Shown one piece after another: positions 25,298 through 34,007 of a stretch of 35,646 bases of DNA; the stretch's first letter is position 1, and each line of letters starts with the position of its first letter. Made by a program: the position numbers and the translations under genes. The notes under the pieces are model-generated. The model made no database searches. It was not told the DNA's origin and worked only from the letters and a program-made list of their open reading frames with translations. The DNA is from an uncultured Collinsella sp. (lineage in GTDB: Bacteria; Actinomycetota; Coriobacteriia; Coriobacteriales; Coriobacteriaceae): contig CABUWD010000006.1 of NCBI GenBank assembly GCA_902495155.1, positions 1 through 35,646 of the forward strand. Direction: 5' to 3'.

Positions 25298-28188
25298 CGG
25301 CGCCGCTCGTGGCGTGCGCGCCACAGCTGTAGATAGTGCCCGATTTGTGCCGACTCGATGCGCTGATAGGAGCTCGTGGGCAGCGACGTTAAGAATTTCT
25401 TGCCGTAGCCCTTCGTCACCAGGCGCGGGTCGGCCAAGATGAGTACGCCACAATCGGTCGATGAGCGAATGAGGCGACCGGCTGCCTGCTTGACCTCGAG
25501 CACGGCCTCGGGCAGCGAATAGCGCGCCCAAGCGCGGTCTTCGCGCAGATTGCGCTCGCATGAGAGCGGGTCTGTGGGGCTCGAGAACGGCAGCTTGGGG
25601 ATGATGACGCAGCGCAGCGTCTCGCCGCTGGCGTCAAACCCTTCCCAAAAGGCCTTAAGCGCAAAGAGCGACGAGGTCGGTTCGTTGATAAAGCGGTCGC
25701 GCAGACGGCGAGGAGACGAGTTGCGCTGCTGGCAGTTGAGTTCCAGACCCGCACGAGCCATCTTGGGCTCGACGCGAACGTACAGCTCCTCCATGTCACG
25801 CCTGTTGGTGAACAGCGTGAGCACCGAGCCGCCCATGGCGAGATGAGCGTCGACCAGCACACGCTCGAGCGCCGAAAGATAGCCTTCGCGGTCGCGCGGA
25901 TCGGGGATATCCCCAGCCACGACCACGGCCATATTCGAATCGAAGTCGTAGCTCGAATCCAAGTGCAGCGACGATGATGTCGAGGCACCGATGCGATCGA
26001 GGCCGACGGCGTGGTTAAAGTGCTCAAAGCTCTTGGAAACCGTCATGGTCGCCGAGGCAAAGATAGCCGTGTGGACCTCGGGCAACCACTCGGTTGCCAA
26101 GGCCTCGCCAATATCGATGCGCTCCGCGGTCATCGACTCGCCGCCGGCACGCAATCTGCGATTGACTTGCAGCGAGTACACATAGTGTTCATCGGTACCG
26201 TCGATGATGAGTTTGAGGTTCTCGGCCAGCTCGTGTAGGCGGCGCGAGATATCACCCAGGTCGAAAACAACCTCGGGCTTGTCGGCGGCGACGGCTTGTA
26301 CCAGCGCGTCGACGCTCTTGTCAGCTTGTTCCAATGCGTCGATGGCAGTGCAGGCCGACTGTAAGAAATCATGCCAGTCGTCAGATTCGCGCAGCTCGGG
26401 GCCAATCCATAGGTTCGCATTGTCATAGCCCCCGCGGGCACGGCGGCCGAGCTCGCGAACGCCGTCAAACACGTCGGCGATTGCCATGCTCGCGCGCGCA
26501 ACCGTCGACGTCGCCTTGGCGGTTAGACCCAAGTAGAGCGTAGAGCCCTCCGAGGTTGCCAAATCGCGGGAAACCTGGCTCAGCGCGCCGGTGCTCGAGC
26601 CACCCAGGCGCTCAAACAGAACGCGCGATTCATCCGCCGACACCACGCGCGCCCATTGACGGCGCGCCTCGCGCTCGATGGAGTGGGCCTCATCGATCAC
26701 CCAGTGACGAATCGGAGGCAAGATTCTGCCCTCGGCCGCAACATTGCGGAACAGCAGGGAATGGTTGGTGACCACTACATCGGCATGCGCCGCGCGACGG
26801 CGGGCGCCGTGGACCAGGCATTTATCGGGGAAAAACGGGCATAGGCGACGGGCGCACTCGCGCGACGCCGTCGTAAAGTCGGGACGGTTGACGCTGCGCC
26901 AGCGAATGCCGAGCGAGTCGAGGTCGCCATCGGCCGACTGACACACGTACGCCGTGATGACCGCGACTGCCGTAAGCGTGTCGGCAGGATCACGCTTAGT
27001 CGTAATTTCGACTTGCCCGCGGCTCATGCGCTCAAGCTTGCGCAAGCATGGATAGTGGTCATAGCCCTTGAGGGCGCAAAACGATAGGCCTCCGTCCAGC
27101 TGCTCGGCAAGTTTGGGCAGCTCATGATACATGAGCTGGTCGGCAAGATTATTCGATTTAGTCGCGATACCAACCGTGATGTTGTTGCGGCGCGCGGCCT
27201 CGGCAAAAGGCACCAGGTAAGCCATCGATTTGCCGACGCCCGTGCCCGCCTCAATCACGCGATGCGTTCCCGTAACGAGTGCATCACGGACCTCGAGCGC
27301 CATCGCGATCTGCTCATCGCGCGGCTCGTACGTGGGATACATGCGATTAACCAGGCCGCCCGGGGCATAGTCCGCCTCGATTTCCTCGCGGCTCGGCATC
27401 TTAAGGACCGGTAGCTCGTCCGCATCAACGCGATCATCGGCCCGATCGGCCTTGAGTACGTCGGCGCGGGCGGCGCTGAGAGAGAAGATGGAACCGGGGT
27501 TCTGCCCCGCCAAGAACGAGAAGATAGGACGATAGGACCAGGGTACGTCGGGGTGCATGTCGGCCAGGCGCGCCATTAAGCCCTGGGGCAAGTCGGTGAG
27601 CGCCACGAGTAACACGCGCCATACGCCACACAGGGCGTCGACATCGGCATTGGCGCGGTGCGACACCGAGTCGCAGCCAAGCAGGTCGGCCATGAAAGAC
27701 AGCTTATGCGATGCCAGACGCGGAAGCGCGATGCGCGACAGTGCCAGCGAATCAATCCAGATGTCGCTGACGTTGACACCGCCCTTGACCGACTCGATAA
27801 ACGAGCGGTCGAAGGTGGCGTTATGTGCGATCACCGGGCAGCCGCCGACAAAATCGGCGAGAGCGGCCACGGCATCGACGGCCGATGGGGCATCTGCCAC
27901 ATCGGCGGTTGTAATGCTCGTGAGCTCGGTAATCTCGGCGGGAATCAGCTGCTTGGGATGCACGAAGGTATCGAAGCGGTCGACGATCTCGCGGCCCGAA
28001 AGGCGGGCCGCCGATATCTCAATAAGCTCGTTGTCCTGCACCGAAAGACCCGTGGTCTCGGTATCGAGGACGATAACATCTTCCTCGATGAGACCAAACG
28101 ATTGGGTTTTGGCGCGCTCGGCAAGCGTGGCATAGGAGTCGATGACAAACTGCGGCGTTCCTGATGAAACCGCGTCCTCGATTAGCAT
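25294..28188 (-). CDS. dinG: DEDDh exonuclease-DinG-type superfamily 2 helicase
   Basis: 964 residues. The N-terminal 3'-5' exonuclease domain has all motifs (LDTETTG at 41-47, AHNATFDRSFI, HRANADVDA). The helicase follows with Walker A EAGTGVGKS (Lys320), an XPD/DinG-type iron-sulphur insert with four Cys (YPC, then REC, RLC and DKC), VVTNHSLLF, the VIDEAH box and C-terminal motifs ending QAAGRLIRSSTDCG. This exonuclease-helicase fusion is known from Gram-positive DinG proteins and acts on DNA repair or replication intermediates. The start overlaps the ddl stop region by 7 bases and lacks a strong ribosome-binding site, so coupling to ddl translation is likely. The 3' end is convergent with the WYL pair. 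Confidence 0.93.
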   Translation of the reverse strand: MLIEDAVSSGTPQFVIDSYATLAERAKTQSFGLIEEDVIVLDTETTGLSVQDNELIEISAARLSGREIVDRFDTFVHPKQLIPAEITELTSITTADVADAPSAVDAVAALADFVGGCPVIAHNATFDRSFIESVKGGVNVSDIWIDSLALSRIALPRLASHKLSFMADLLGCDSVSHRANADVDALCGVWRVLLVALTDLPQGLMARLADMHPDVPWSYRPIFSFLAGQNPGSIFSLSAARADVLKADRADDRVDADELPVLKMPSREEIEADYAPGGLVNRMYPTYEPRDEQIAMALEVRDALVTGTHRVIEAGTGVGKSMAYLVPFAEAARRNNITVGIATKSNNLADQLMYHELPKLAEQLDGGLSFCALKGYDHYPCLRKLERMSRGQVEITTKRDPADTLTAVAVITAYVCQSADGDLDSLGIRWRSVNRPDFTTASRECARRLCPFFPDKCLVHGARRRAAHADVVVTNHSLLFRNVAAEGRILPPIRHWVIDEAHSIEREARRQWARVVSADESRVLFERLGGSSTGALSQVSRDLATSEGSTLYLGLTAKATSTVARASMAIADVFDGVRELGRRARGGYDNANLWIGPELRESDDWHDFLQSACTAIDALEQADKSVDALVQAVAADKPEVVFDLGDISRRLHELAENLKLIIDGTDEHYVYSLQVNRRLRAGGESMTAERIDIGEALATEWLPEVHTAIFASATMTVSKSFEHFNHAVGLDRIGASTSSSLHLDSSYDFDSNMAVVVAGDIPDPRDREGYLSALERVLVDAHLAMGGSVLTLFTNRRDMEELYVRVEPKMARAGLELNCQQRNSSPRRLRDRFINEPTSSLFALKAFWEGFDASGETLRCVIIPKLPFSSPTDPLSCERNLREDRAWARYSLPEAVLEVKQAAGRLIRSSTDCGVLILADPRLVTKGYGKKFLTSLPTSSYQRIESAQIGHYLQLWRARHERRR

Positions 28189-29147
28189 GCAATGCCCGCT
28201 CGACGAAGACCCATACGGATCAGGCTGTCACAGACCTGCGGGAACGTCATATCGTCGGTGTGGCGGATCTCATCCGGATACAGCGACGTATCGGTCATGC
28301 CGGGAATGGTATTGGTCTCGAGGATAACGGGGCCGTCCTCGCTCACGATAAAATCGCTGCGCGAGATGCCCAAGCAACCGAGCGCCCTATGGGCGGCACA
28401 GGCTAGCTCCTGGGCACGAGCGTAGTTCTCGGGCGAAATCTGCGCCGGAATGCGATGAATGTCCGTAGGGTCGACATACTTCACGTCCAGATCGTAGAAC
28501 TCGCAGTCCTCGGGCTTACGGATCTCAACGATCGGCAGGGCGCGCACGTCATCCTCGCCGTATACGCCGACGGTGATCTCGGTACCCTCGATACACTTCT
28601 CGACCAGCACTTTGTCGCCGTACTCAAACGCCTTGGCGATTGCCGCGGGAAGCTCGGAGGGCTCATGGACCAGGGAAATGCCATAGCTGGAACCGTTTAC
28701 GGCCGGCTTCACAAAGCAGCGCTCGCCACAAACCTCGACGATATGATCGATATCGACTTCATCGCCCACTTCGAGCGCCAGGCCGGGGGCAATGGGAATG
28801 CCCGCCTTGGCGTATAGGAGCTTCGAGACCTCCTTGTCGGCACCGCAGGCGCTCGCGAGCACACCCGACGCCGTGTAGGGGATACCCAGGGTCTCCATGG
28901 CACCCTGCATGGCACCATCCTCGCCGCCGGCACCGTGCATGGCGATAAACGCCACGTCAAAGCCGCCGGTCGCCATGGTTACCATAAAATCATCGGCGGC
29001 CGTGTCGAGCAGCTCCACCGAGGTGTAGCCGGCTTCCTTCAGTGCCACCACAACGTTCTTTCCCGAATTGAGCGAGATCTCGCGCTCGGCGGAATGACCG
29101 CCCGCCAAGACCGCTACGTGCATGTTCTCTAGGCTTTTACCCGGCAT
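28182..29147 (-). CDS. ddl: D-alanine--D-alanine ligase
   Basis: 321 residues. Ddl forms the D-Ala-D-Ala dipeptide of peptidoglycan using ATP, in the cytosol. It shows the N-terminal VAVLAGGHSAEREISLNSG, the ATP-grasp loop GAGGEDGAMQGAMETLGIPYTASG, FVKPAVNGSSYGI, and the C-terminal metal/substrate end VILETNTIPGMTDTSLYP. AGGAGG nine bases before ATG 29147 fixes the start. Its stop lies just inside the start of dinG. It is divergent from rlmN across an 85-base gap. Confidence 0.96.
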   Translation of the reverse strand: MPGKSLENMHVAVLAGGHSAEREISLNSGKNVVVALKEAGYTSVELLDTAADDFMVTMATGGFDVAFIAMHGAGGEDGAMQGAMETLGIPYTASGVLASACGADKEVSKLLYAKAGIPIAPGLALEVGDEVDIDHIVEVCGERCFVKPAVNGSSYGISLVHEPSELPAAIAKAFEYGDKVLVEKCIEGTEITVGVYGEDDVRALPIVEIRKPEDCEFYDLDVKYVDPTDIHRIPAQISPENYARAQELACAAHRALGCLGISRSDFIVSEDGPVILETNTIPGMTDTSLYPDEIRHTDDMTFPQVCDSLIRMGLRRAGIAC

Positions 29148-29232
29148 GGGCAGACTCCTCCTCTATAATTTCTGCAGCTGATACCATATTGTAGCGATAC
29201 CCTCTACGTTTCCCCAAAATCGAAAGGCTTCC

Positions 29233-30285
29233 ATGAATCCCAGGACTAAATCTCAGGACATTCGCGACTTGAGCCAAAACGATATACGCGAGCTCGTGGC
29301 CGAACTTGGCCAGCCCACCTTCCGCGCGAAGCAGCTCATCGAATGGGTCTTCGAGAAGAACGTTTGTTCGTTTGACGATATGACCAACCTTCCCAAGGCT
29401 TTCCGCGAGCAGCTTAAAGAGGCTTTTGCCTTTGACACGCCGACTGAACTCACCAAGCAGGTTTCCAAAGATGGCTCTCGCAAGTATCTGCTCGAGTACC
29501 ACGACGGCATTTCCGTCGAAACTGTCGGCATGCCCCGTCGTAACAAGCTTTCCGTCTGCGTTTCCACCCAGGCAGGCTGCGGCATGGGCTGCGCCTTTTG
29601 CGCTACCGGTCTCAACGGCCTCAAACGCTCTCTGACCGCTCAAGAGATCGTCGACCAGGTGCTTCATGTCTCTAACGACTTTGGCGAGCGCGCCACGAGC
29701 GTTGTCTTCATGGGCCAGGGCGAGCCGTTTGCCAACTACGACGAGGTTCTCAAGGCGTTGCGAATCCTCAACGACCCCGATGGTATCGGTATCGGCGCTC
29801 GTCACCTCACCGTCTCTACCAGCGGCGTTATTCCCGGTATTCGCAAATTTGCCGACATCCCCGAGCAGTTCACGCTTGCCGTTTCTCTGCATTCCGCCAT
29901 CCAGTCGACGCGCAATAAGCTCATGCCCGGCGTTAAGAAGTACACGCTGCTTCGACTTCACGAGGCGCTTCAGCTTTACACCGAGAAGACTGGCCGCCGC
30001 CCGACCTATGAGTACGCCATGATTGAAGGCGTCAACGATACGAATCCCGAGATGCAGGCGCTCTGCGACTTCTGCGAGGGAACGCTGTGCCACGTTAACC
30101 TTATTCAGCTTAACGACATCGAGGGCAGCCCGCTCAAGCCGTCGCCGATTCATAAGGTTGAGGATCTTCAGCGTCGTCTTGAGTCCCGTGGCATCGAGAC
30201 CACGATTCGTAACTCCCGTGGTAACGATATTGACGCCGCTTGCGGACAGCTGAAGCAGCGCTTCAAAGTTCAGAAGAACGCATAG
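29233..30285 (+). CDS. rlmN: 23S rRNA (adenine2503-C2)-methyltransferase / tRNA A37 methyltransferase
   Basis: 350 residues. A radical-SAM enzyme that methylates C2 of A2503 in 23S rRNA and A37 of some tRNAs. It has the N-terminal helical domain (TFRAKQLIEWVFEKNV), the [4Fe-4S] motif CGMGCAFCATG, the SAM-binding VFMGQGEPFANYDEV, and the C-terminal catalytic Cys region (QLNDIEGSPLKPS and later DAACGQL). It is a single-gene unit with a strong terminator. The large ORF on the opposite strand is a shadow. Confidence 0.96.
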   Translation: MNPRTKSQDIRDLSQNDIRELVAELGQPTFRAKQLIEWVFEKNVCSFDDMTNLPKAFREQLKEAFAFDTPTELTKQVSKDGSRKYLLEYHDGISVETVGMPRRNKLSVCVSTQAGCGMGCAFCATGLNGLKRSLTAQEIVDQVLHVSNDFGERATSVVFMGQGEPFANYDEVLKALRILNDPDGIGIGARHLTVSTSGVIPGIRKFADIPEQFTLAVSLHSAIQSTRNKLMPGVKKYTLLRLHEALQLYTEKTGRRPTYEYAMIEGVNDTNPEMQALCDFCEGTLCHVNLIQLNDIEGSPLKPSPIHKVEDLQRRLESRGIETTIRNSRGNDIDAACGQLKQRFKVQKNA

Positions 30286-30303
30286 GGGAGTCGCAGCCCA
30301 AAA

Positions 30304-30319
30304 CGTTTCATGTGAAACA
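30304..30319. promoter_or_regulatory. Degenerate parS-like site
   Basis: The sequence CGTTTCATGTGAAACA differs at two positions from the three perfect parS sites at 32465-32558. It lies between rlmN and its terminator, about 1.3 kb from parB. Confidence 0.55.
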
Positions 30320-30322
30320 TCG

Positions 30323-30364
30323 AACGGCCACGGTTGCAAGATATGCAACCGTGGCCGTTTCATT
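30323..30364 (+). terminator. Terminator of rlmN
   Basis: A perfect 16-bp stem (AACGGCCACGGTTGCA with TGCAACCGTGGCCGTT), a 5-base loop and a modest T-rich tail, 37 bases past the stop codon. Confidence 0.85.
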
Positions 30365-30420
30365 TATTGACCTTAATTTTGAATCAGCTGCTACGGTCCC
30401 ATTTTTACGGCCAAAATAAG

Positions 30421-30452
30421 GGGTCCTTGTCTCGTGAATCAGACAAGGACCC
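30421..30452 (-). terminator. Terminator of the parA-parB operon
   Basis: A perfect 12-bp stem (GGGTCCTTGTCT with AGACAAGGACCC) and an 8-base loop. On the minus strand a CTTATTTT tail follows, 30 bases past the last gene of the operon. Confidence 0.8.
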
Positions 30453-30482
30453 ATCAAAATATGCTAAGTAATTGTTAGGTAC

Positions 30483-30737
30483 CTAATAGCCTACATTTTC
30501 CCATTGGTTGTTAACCCAACCTTGATTAATCTTAGGATTCTTTGTTACCTGAGCCGTACGCATGGCAACATCCTCTGTCATAACATCCTTTTTCTTCTTG
30601 GAAGTATCGACGATATCTTGCGCGCCTCGAAGCAGACGCCCACGAAGTTCATCGTCTGTCGCGATCTTATATCCAGCAAAGGCACCAGCCGCGACAGTCG
30701 TCGCCAATGCAATCGCAGTTAAAATCTTATTCCTCAT
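30483..30737 (-). CDS. Small membrane-anchored protein coupled to parB
   Basis: 84 residues from ATG 30737. A perfect AGGAGG five bases upstream, inside the end of parB, selects this start over an ATG 18 bases earlier. One N-terminal hydrophobic segment (about 4-22, ILTAIALATTVAAGAFAGY) is followed by a charged region with a Lys-rich stretch (SKKKKD) and a C-terminal WVNNQWENVGY. The overall form resembles YtxH-like small membrane proteins, but I do not assign the family. It overlaps parB by 11 bases and shares its terminator, so it is made with the segregation proteins. The function is unknown. Confidence 0.85.
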   Translation of the reverse strand: MRNKILTAIALATTVAAGAFAGYKIATDDELRGRLLRGAQDIVDTSKKKKDVMTEDVAMRTAQVTKNPKINQGWVNNQWENVGY

Positions 30738-31632
30738 CTTGGCCTCCTTGATCAAACTGAATCATTTCGCCAAGAATACGAGAGAGCTCTTCCTCGTCTT
30801 TAAACTCAATCTCAATCTTATTCTTTCCTCGCGAGCTCTTCACACGCACGTTGGTATTAAAAACCTGACGAAGCACGCGGGCAGCTTTTTTAAAAGACTG
30901 AGGCGTTGCAGGCCTCGGAGTCTTAGGTGTCTCTCCGGCAGAAAACAACGGAGCGAGATTTTCTGTCGCTCTTACGGAAAGGCCCTCTGCAACAACCTTC
31001 TCTGCAAGTCTAATTCGAGCATCCTCATAGGGAACTGCAAGAATCGCACGTGCATGACCAGCAGTAAGTTTACCCTCAAAAATCATCTGCTGAACTACTT
31101 CGGGGAGATCGAGAAGACGCAGCGAGTTTGTAATTGCAGAGCGTGACTTGCTTACAGCCTTTGACAATGCCTCCTGGGTCATACCGCTGGCATCGATAAG
31201 CTGACGATAGCCCTTAGCCTCTTCGACAGGATTCAGATCAGAACGCTGAAGGTTTTCGATCAGAGCAAGAGCCAGCATCTCTTCATCATTAACATCTTTA
31301 ATGATGACAGGCAGCTCCTCAAGACCAGCAAGCTTTGAGGCTTGGTAACGACGCTCACCAGCGATGATCTCATAGCCGTTTCCATGTTTGCGAACCAAAA
31401 GCGGCTGCAAAACGCCATGTTCTTGGATTGACTCACTCAACTCACGAAGTTCAGTTTCGTTAAAGTGAATTCGCGGCTGATTAGGGTTGGGAACGATATC
31501 CTCAATAGGTAGTTTTGTTTCAGATGCGGCATTCGAAGCCGATGCAGCCGAACCACCGGTCTCATACTCGGCCTCTGAGACCAAAGCATTGAGTCCACGT
31601 CCCAATCCGCCACGTTTCTTTACACTAGGCAC
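30727..31632 (-). CDS. parB: Chromosome partitioning protein ParB
   Basis: 301 residues. ParB is a CTP-dependent DNA clamp that loads at parS and spreads to organise the origin. It shows the N-terminal signature GLGRGLNALV, the CTP-binding ParB/Srx motifs (GERRYQASKLAG and ALIENLQRSDLNPVEEAKGYRQL), the helix-turn-helix that reads parS (TQEALSKAVSKSRSAITNSLRLLDLP), and a C-terminal dimerisation region. It overlaps parA by 8 bases (31625-31632). Confidence 0.97.
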   Translation of the reverse strand: MPSVKKRGGLGRGLNALVSEAEYETGGSAASASNAASETKLPIEDIVPNPNQPRIHFNETELRELSESIQEHGVLQPLLVRKHGNGYEIIAGERRYQASKLAGLEELPVIIKDVNDEEMLALALIENLQRSDLNPVEEAKGYRQLIDASGMTQEALSKAVSKSRSAITNSLRLLDLPEVVQQMIFEGKLTAGHARAILAVPYEDARIRLAEKVVAEGLSVRATENLAPLFSAGETPKTPRPATPQSFKKAARVLRQVFNTNVRVKSSRGKNKIEIEFKDEEELSRILGEMIQFDQGGQDEE

Positions 31633-32425
31633 GCTTGATCACCTCTTTTGCAAGGTTCATATATGCTTTTGCACCCTTATTTTGAGGTGCATAGGTAATT
31701 ACCGGTTCTCCAAAAGACGGAGCTTCAGAGATTTTAACCGTTCGGGGGATCAACGTCTTAAACGCCTTATCACCAAAGTACGATTGAACCTCCTCAACAA
31801 CCTGATTCGATAGTGAAGTACGCGAGTCATACATGGTCATAAGCACACCGTAGGTGTCTAAGCCCTTGTTCAGACGAGATTTGACCATCTTCATTGACTC
31901 AAGCAGCTTCGTAACGCCCTCGAGTGCGTAATACTCGCACTGGATCGGAATCAAAACGCTGTCTGCTGCGGTCAAAGCGTTGATAGTAAGCAGGCCGAGC
32001 GAAGGAGGGCAGTCAATGAAAATAAAATCGAACTCGTCCTGAATCGGCTCAAGCAAATCTTTGAGACGGGTTTCACGAGCAATTGCGCTTACGAGCTCAA
32101 TTTCGGCACCTGCAAGCTGAATTGTAGCCGGAATTACGAATACCTTTTTGCAATTTGTATCAAGAACAAGCGATTCTGCCGGCACATCATTCAACAATGC
32201 GTCATAAATGCAGTGGTCAAGGTCTTCTTTTTCAATTCCGAATCCACTGGTGCTGTTTCCTTGCGGATCAAAATCGACAATCAGTGTCTTACGACCCTGC
32301 TCACCCAGTGCTGCTGCAAGGTTTACAGCCGTCGTTGACTTACCGACGCCGCCTTTTTGATTGATGATTGCAATGATACGCGTGTCTTTTGCGCTCTTAG
32401 AACGCTTAACGTCGTGAAATCCCAC
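31625..32425 (-). CDS. parA: Chromosome partitioning ATPase ParA (Soj)
   Basis: 266 residues. A deviant Walker ATPase that moves ParB-parS complexes over the nucleoid. The P-loop is KGGVGKSTTAVN with the signature Lys, then DFDPQGNSTSGFG and FIDCPPSLGLLTINAL. The start is GTG at 32425 after CCAGGAGGG. The first 15 residues are an extra basic stretch before RIIAIINQKGG. The perfect parS sites lie directly upstream, so ParB bound there could affect this promoter. Confidence 0.97.
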   Translation of the reverse strand: MGFHDVKRSKSAKDTRIIAIINQKGGVGKSTTAVNLAAALGEQGRKTLIVDFDPQGNSTSGFGIEKEDLDHCIYDALLNDVPAESLVLDTNCKKVFVIPATIQLAGAEIELVSAIARETRLKDLLEPIQDEFDFIFIDCPPSLGLLTINALTAADSVLIPIQCEYYALEGVTKLLESMKMVKSRLNKGLDTYGVLMTMYDSRTSLSNQVVEEVQSYFGDKAFKTLIPRTVKISEAPSFGEPVITYAPQNKGAKAYMNLAKEVIKRA

Positions 32426-32464
32426 GGTCCCTCCTGGTGTGTATTAAAGCTGTCAAACGGAGGA

Positions 32465-32558
32465 TGTTTCACGTGAAACATTCCGATTCGATATCAACCG
32501 CCATGTTTCACGTGAAACACTGCAAGTTGTTAGTATCCATTATGTTTCACGTGAAACA
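32465..32558. promoter_or_regulatory. parS: Three perfect parS sites
   Basis: Identical 16-bp palindromes TGTTTCACGTGAAACA at 32465-32480, 32504-32519 and 32543-32558, with centre-to-centre spacing of exactly 39 bases in both intervals. They match the bacterial parS consensus. They fill the gap between rsmG and parA, and the last ends one base before the rsmG stop codon. Confidence 0.97.
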
Positions 32559-32559
32559 T

Positions 32560-33297
32560 CTAGGCAAGCGGATTCTTCTTTGCCATGCCATTTGCACGAG
32601 GCAATGAAATGGATGCTGGATGAATCTTCTTAAGAACAATAAACTCCCTGTGGCCCAGGCCCTCAGGCAAATCGATAGCGTCATTCAGAAGCAAAGTGAA
32701 GCCGCAAATCTTTGCTGCTGACATGCCAGAAGCAAGCTCCTCATCCAAAGGATTGCCCTTGGTGATAACAAATAGCCCACCATCCTTGAGGTACGGAGCC
32801 GCATACTCAACAAGAATCGGTAGAGGGGCCAGTGCGCGGGCGGTTACAACAGAGAACTGCTTCTTATGGCTTCGAGCATATTCTTCAAGACGATCATGAA
32901 CCGCATGAGCATGTTTCAATCCAAGAGCATGAACAAAAGAATTGACAGCATCAACCTTCTTGCCAACAGAGTCAATATAAGTAGCTTTACGATGCGAGGC
33001 TATGGTTAACGGAATACCAGGGAAGCCAGCACCTGTACCCATATCAAGCAAAGCTCCCTCTGGAGCCTTATTGATATAGGGAAGCAAAACAAGTGAATCG
33101 AGGATATGAAGTACTGCAGCATCTCCTACGTTAAGAATACGGGTGAGATTGGTTGTCTTATTTATTTCCAGAACCAAATCCAAATGCTGGATACATTTCC
33201 TCAGCTCAACATCAGTTACGCTCAAGGAATACTCTTTGCAATAGGAAGATAGACGACTCAACATCTCGTCAGCCTGATAATCAGTAAGTACTAACAA
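32560..33297 (-). CDS. rsmG: 16S rRNA (guanine527-N7)-methyltransferase
   Basis: 245 residues from a TTG start at 33297. RsmG methylates G527 of 16S rRNA with SAM. The fold shows KTTNLTRI, the SAM loop LLDMGTGAGFPGIPL and VTARALAPLPILVEYA. AAAGGAG lies six bases before the TTG; the longer ORF start at 33345 reaches the T-tract of the upstream terminator, so it is rejected. The C-terminal 25 residues run past the usual family end. It has its own transcript after the jag terminator, or depends on read-through. Confidence 0.93.
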   Translation of the reverse strand: MLVLTDYQADEMLSRLSSYCKEYSLSVTDVELRKCIQHLDLVLEINKTTNLTRILNVGDAAVLHILDSLVLLPYINKAPEGALLDMGTGAGFPGIPLTIASHRKATYIDSVGKKVDAVNSFVHALGLKHAHAVHDRLEEYARSHKKQFSVVTARALAPLPILVEYAAPYLKDGGLFVITKGNPLDEELASGMSAAKICGFTLLLNDAIDLPEGLGHREFIVLKKIHPASISLPRANGMAKKNPLA

Positions 33298-33343
33298 CGA
33301 AAGCTCCTTTCTGACAAAAATCAGTGTATCGAGAACTTTTGAC

Positions 33344-33373
33344 AAAAAAAGGGGACGTGGAAACCACGTCCCC
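33344..33373 (-). terminator. Terminator after jag
   Basis: A perfect 10-bp stem (GGGGACGTGG with CCACGTCCCC) and a 3-base loop followed by seven T on the minus strand, closing the rpmH-to-jag operon. Confidence 0.92.
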
Positions 33374-33393
33374 TTAGCATAAGCTCGAGAAGA

Positions 33394-33963
33394 TTATCGA
33401 GCAACAATCACCACATGGCGATCAGGGTCAGAACCCTCAGAATGAGTATCGACGGCATCATTGCCACGAAGTGCAATGTGAACCAGTCGACGCTCGTAGG
33501 CATTCATGGGCGGAAGCGAAACACTCTTATGAGTGCGGATGGCACGCTCGGCAGCAGACTGAGCCATGGAAGCAACCTTGTCCTGACGGCGACTCTTGTA
33601 TCCCTCTACGTCCACTACAACCGGATACCTAAAGCCAAGTTTGCGGCTCACCAGCAAAGAGAACATAACCTGAAGGGCATCAAGGGTGCGACCATGACGG
33701 CCAATGAGAACAGCAAGGTCGGGAGCCGTTACATCCAAAATCAGCTCACCCTCGTCGCCCTCATACTCATCGATAGGAGAGTTGGCGGCATCGAAGTGCG
33801 AAAGGATGGAACGCAGGATGGAAATCGCAACATCGGCAATGGTGTCGAGCTCCTCATCGGTCAGCTCTTCACCAGCCTTGTAGCGCTGTGCAATCTCGGG
33901 ATAATCGCCCGCGACCTGCGGGGCAACCTCCTCAAGCATATCCTCGATGATCTCTTCAGACAT
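33394..33963 (-). CDS. jag: RNA-binding protein KhpB/Jag (KH and R3H domains)
   Basis: 189 residues. A KH-like domain with the GxxG loop in LIGRHGRTLDALQVMFS and an R3H domain (MNAYERRLVHIALRGNDAVDTHSEG). The N-terminal Jag_N domain of some homologues is missing; instead there is an acidic helical stretch. The protein binds RNA and in Firmicutes influences cell elongation and division. A GGAG site sets the ATG at 33963; the upstream in-frame TTG overlaps that site. It is the last gene of the rpmH operon. Confidence 0.93.
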   Translation of the reverse strand: MSEEIIEDMLEEVAPQVAGDYPEIAQRYKAGEELTDEELDTIADVAISILRSILSHFDAANSPIDEYEGDEGELILDVTAPDLAVLIGRHGRTLDALQVMFSLLVSRKLGFRYPVVVDVEGYKSRRQDKVASMAQSAAERAIRTHKSVSLPPMNAYERRLVHIALRGNDAVDTHSEGSDPDRHVVIVAR

Positions 33964-34007
33964 AACGTACTCCAAAAGTTAGGTACCTAAATAAGATTGA
34001 TATCCCG

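Noticed and set aside
29137..30363. Long minus-strand ORF (408 codons) opposite rlmN
   Set aside because: The plus strand encodes an unmistakable RlmN with the radical-SAM motif; the antisense frame is open because of codon bias and matches nothing.
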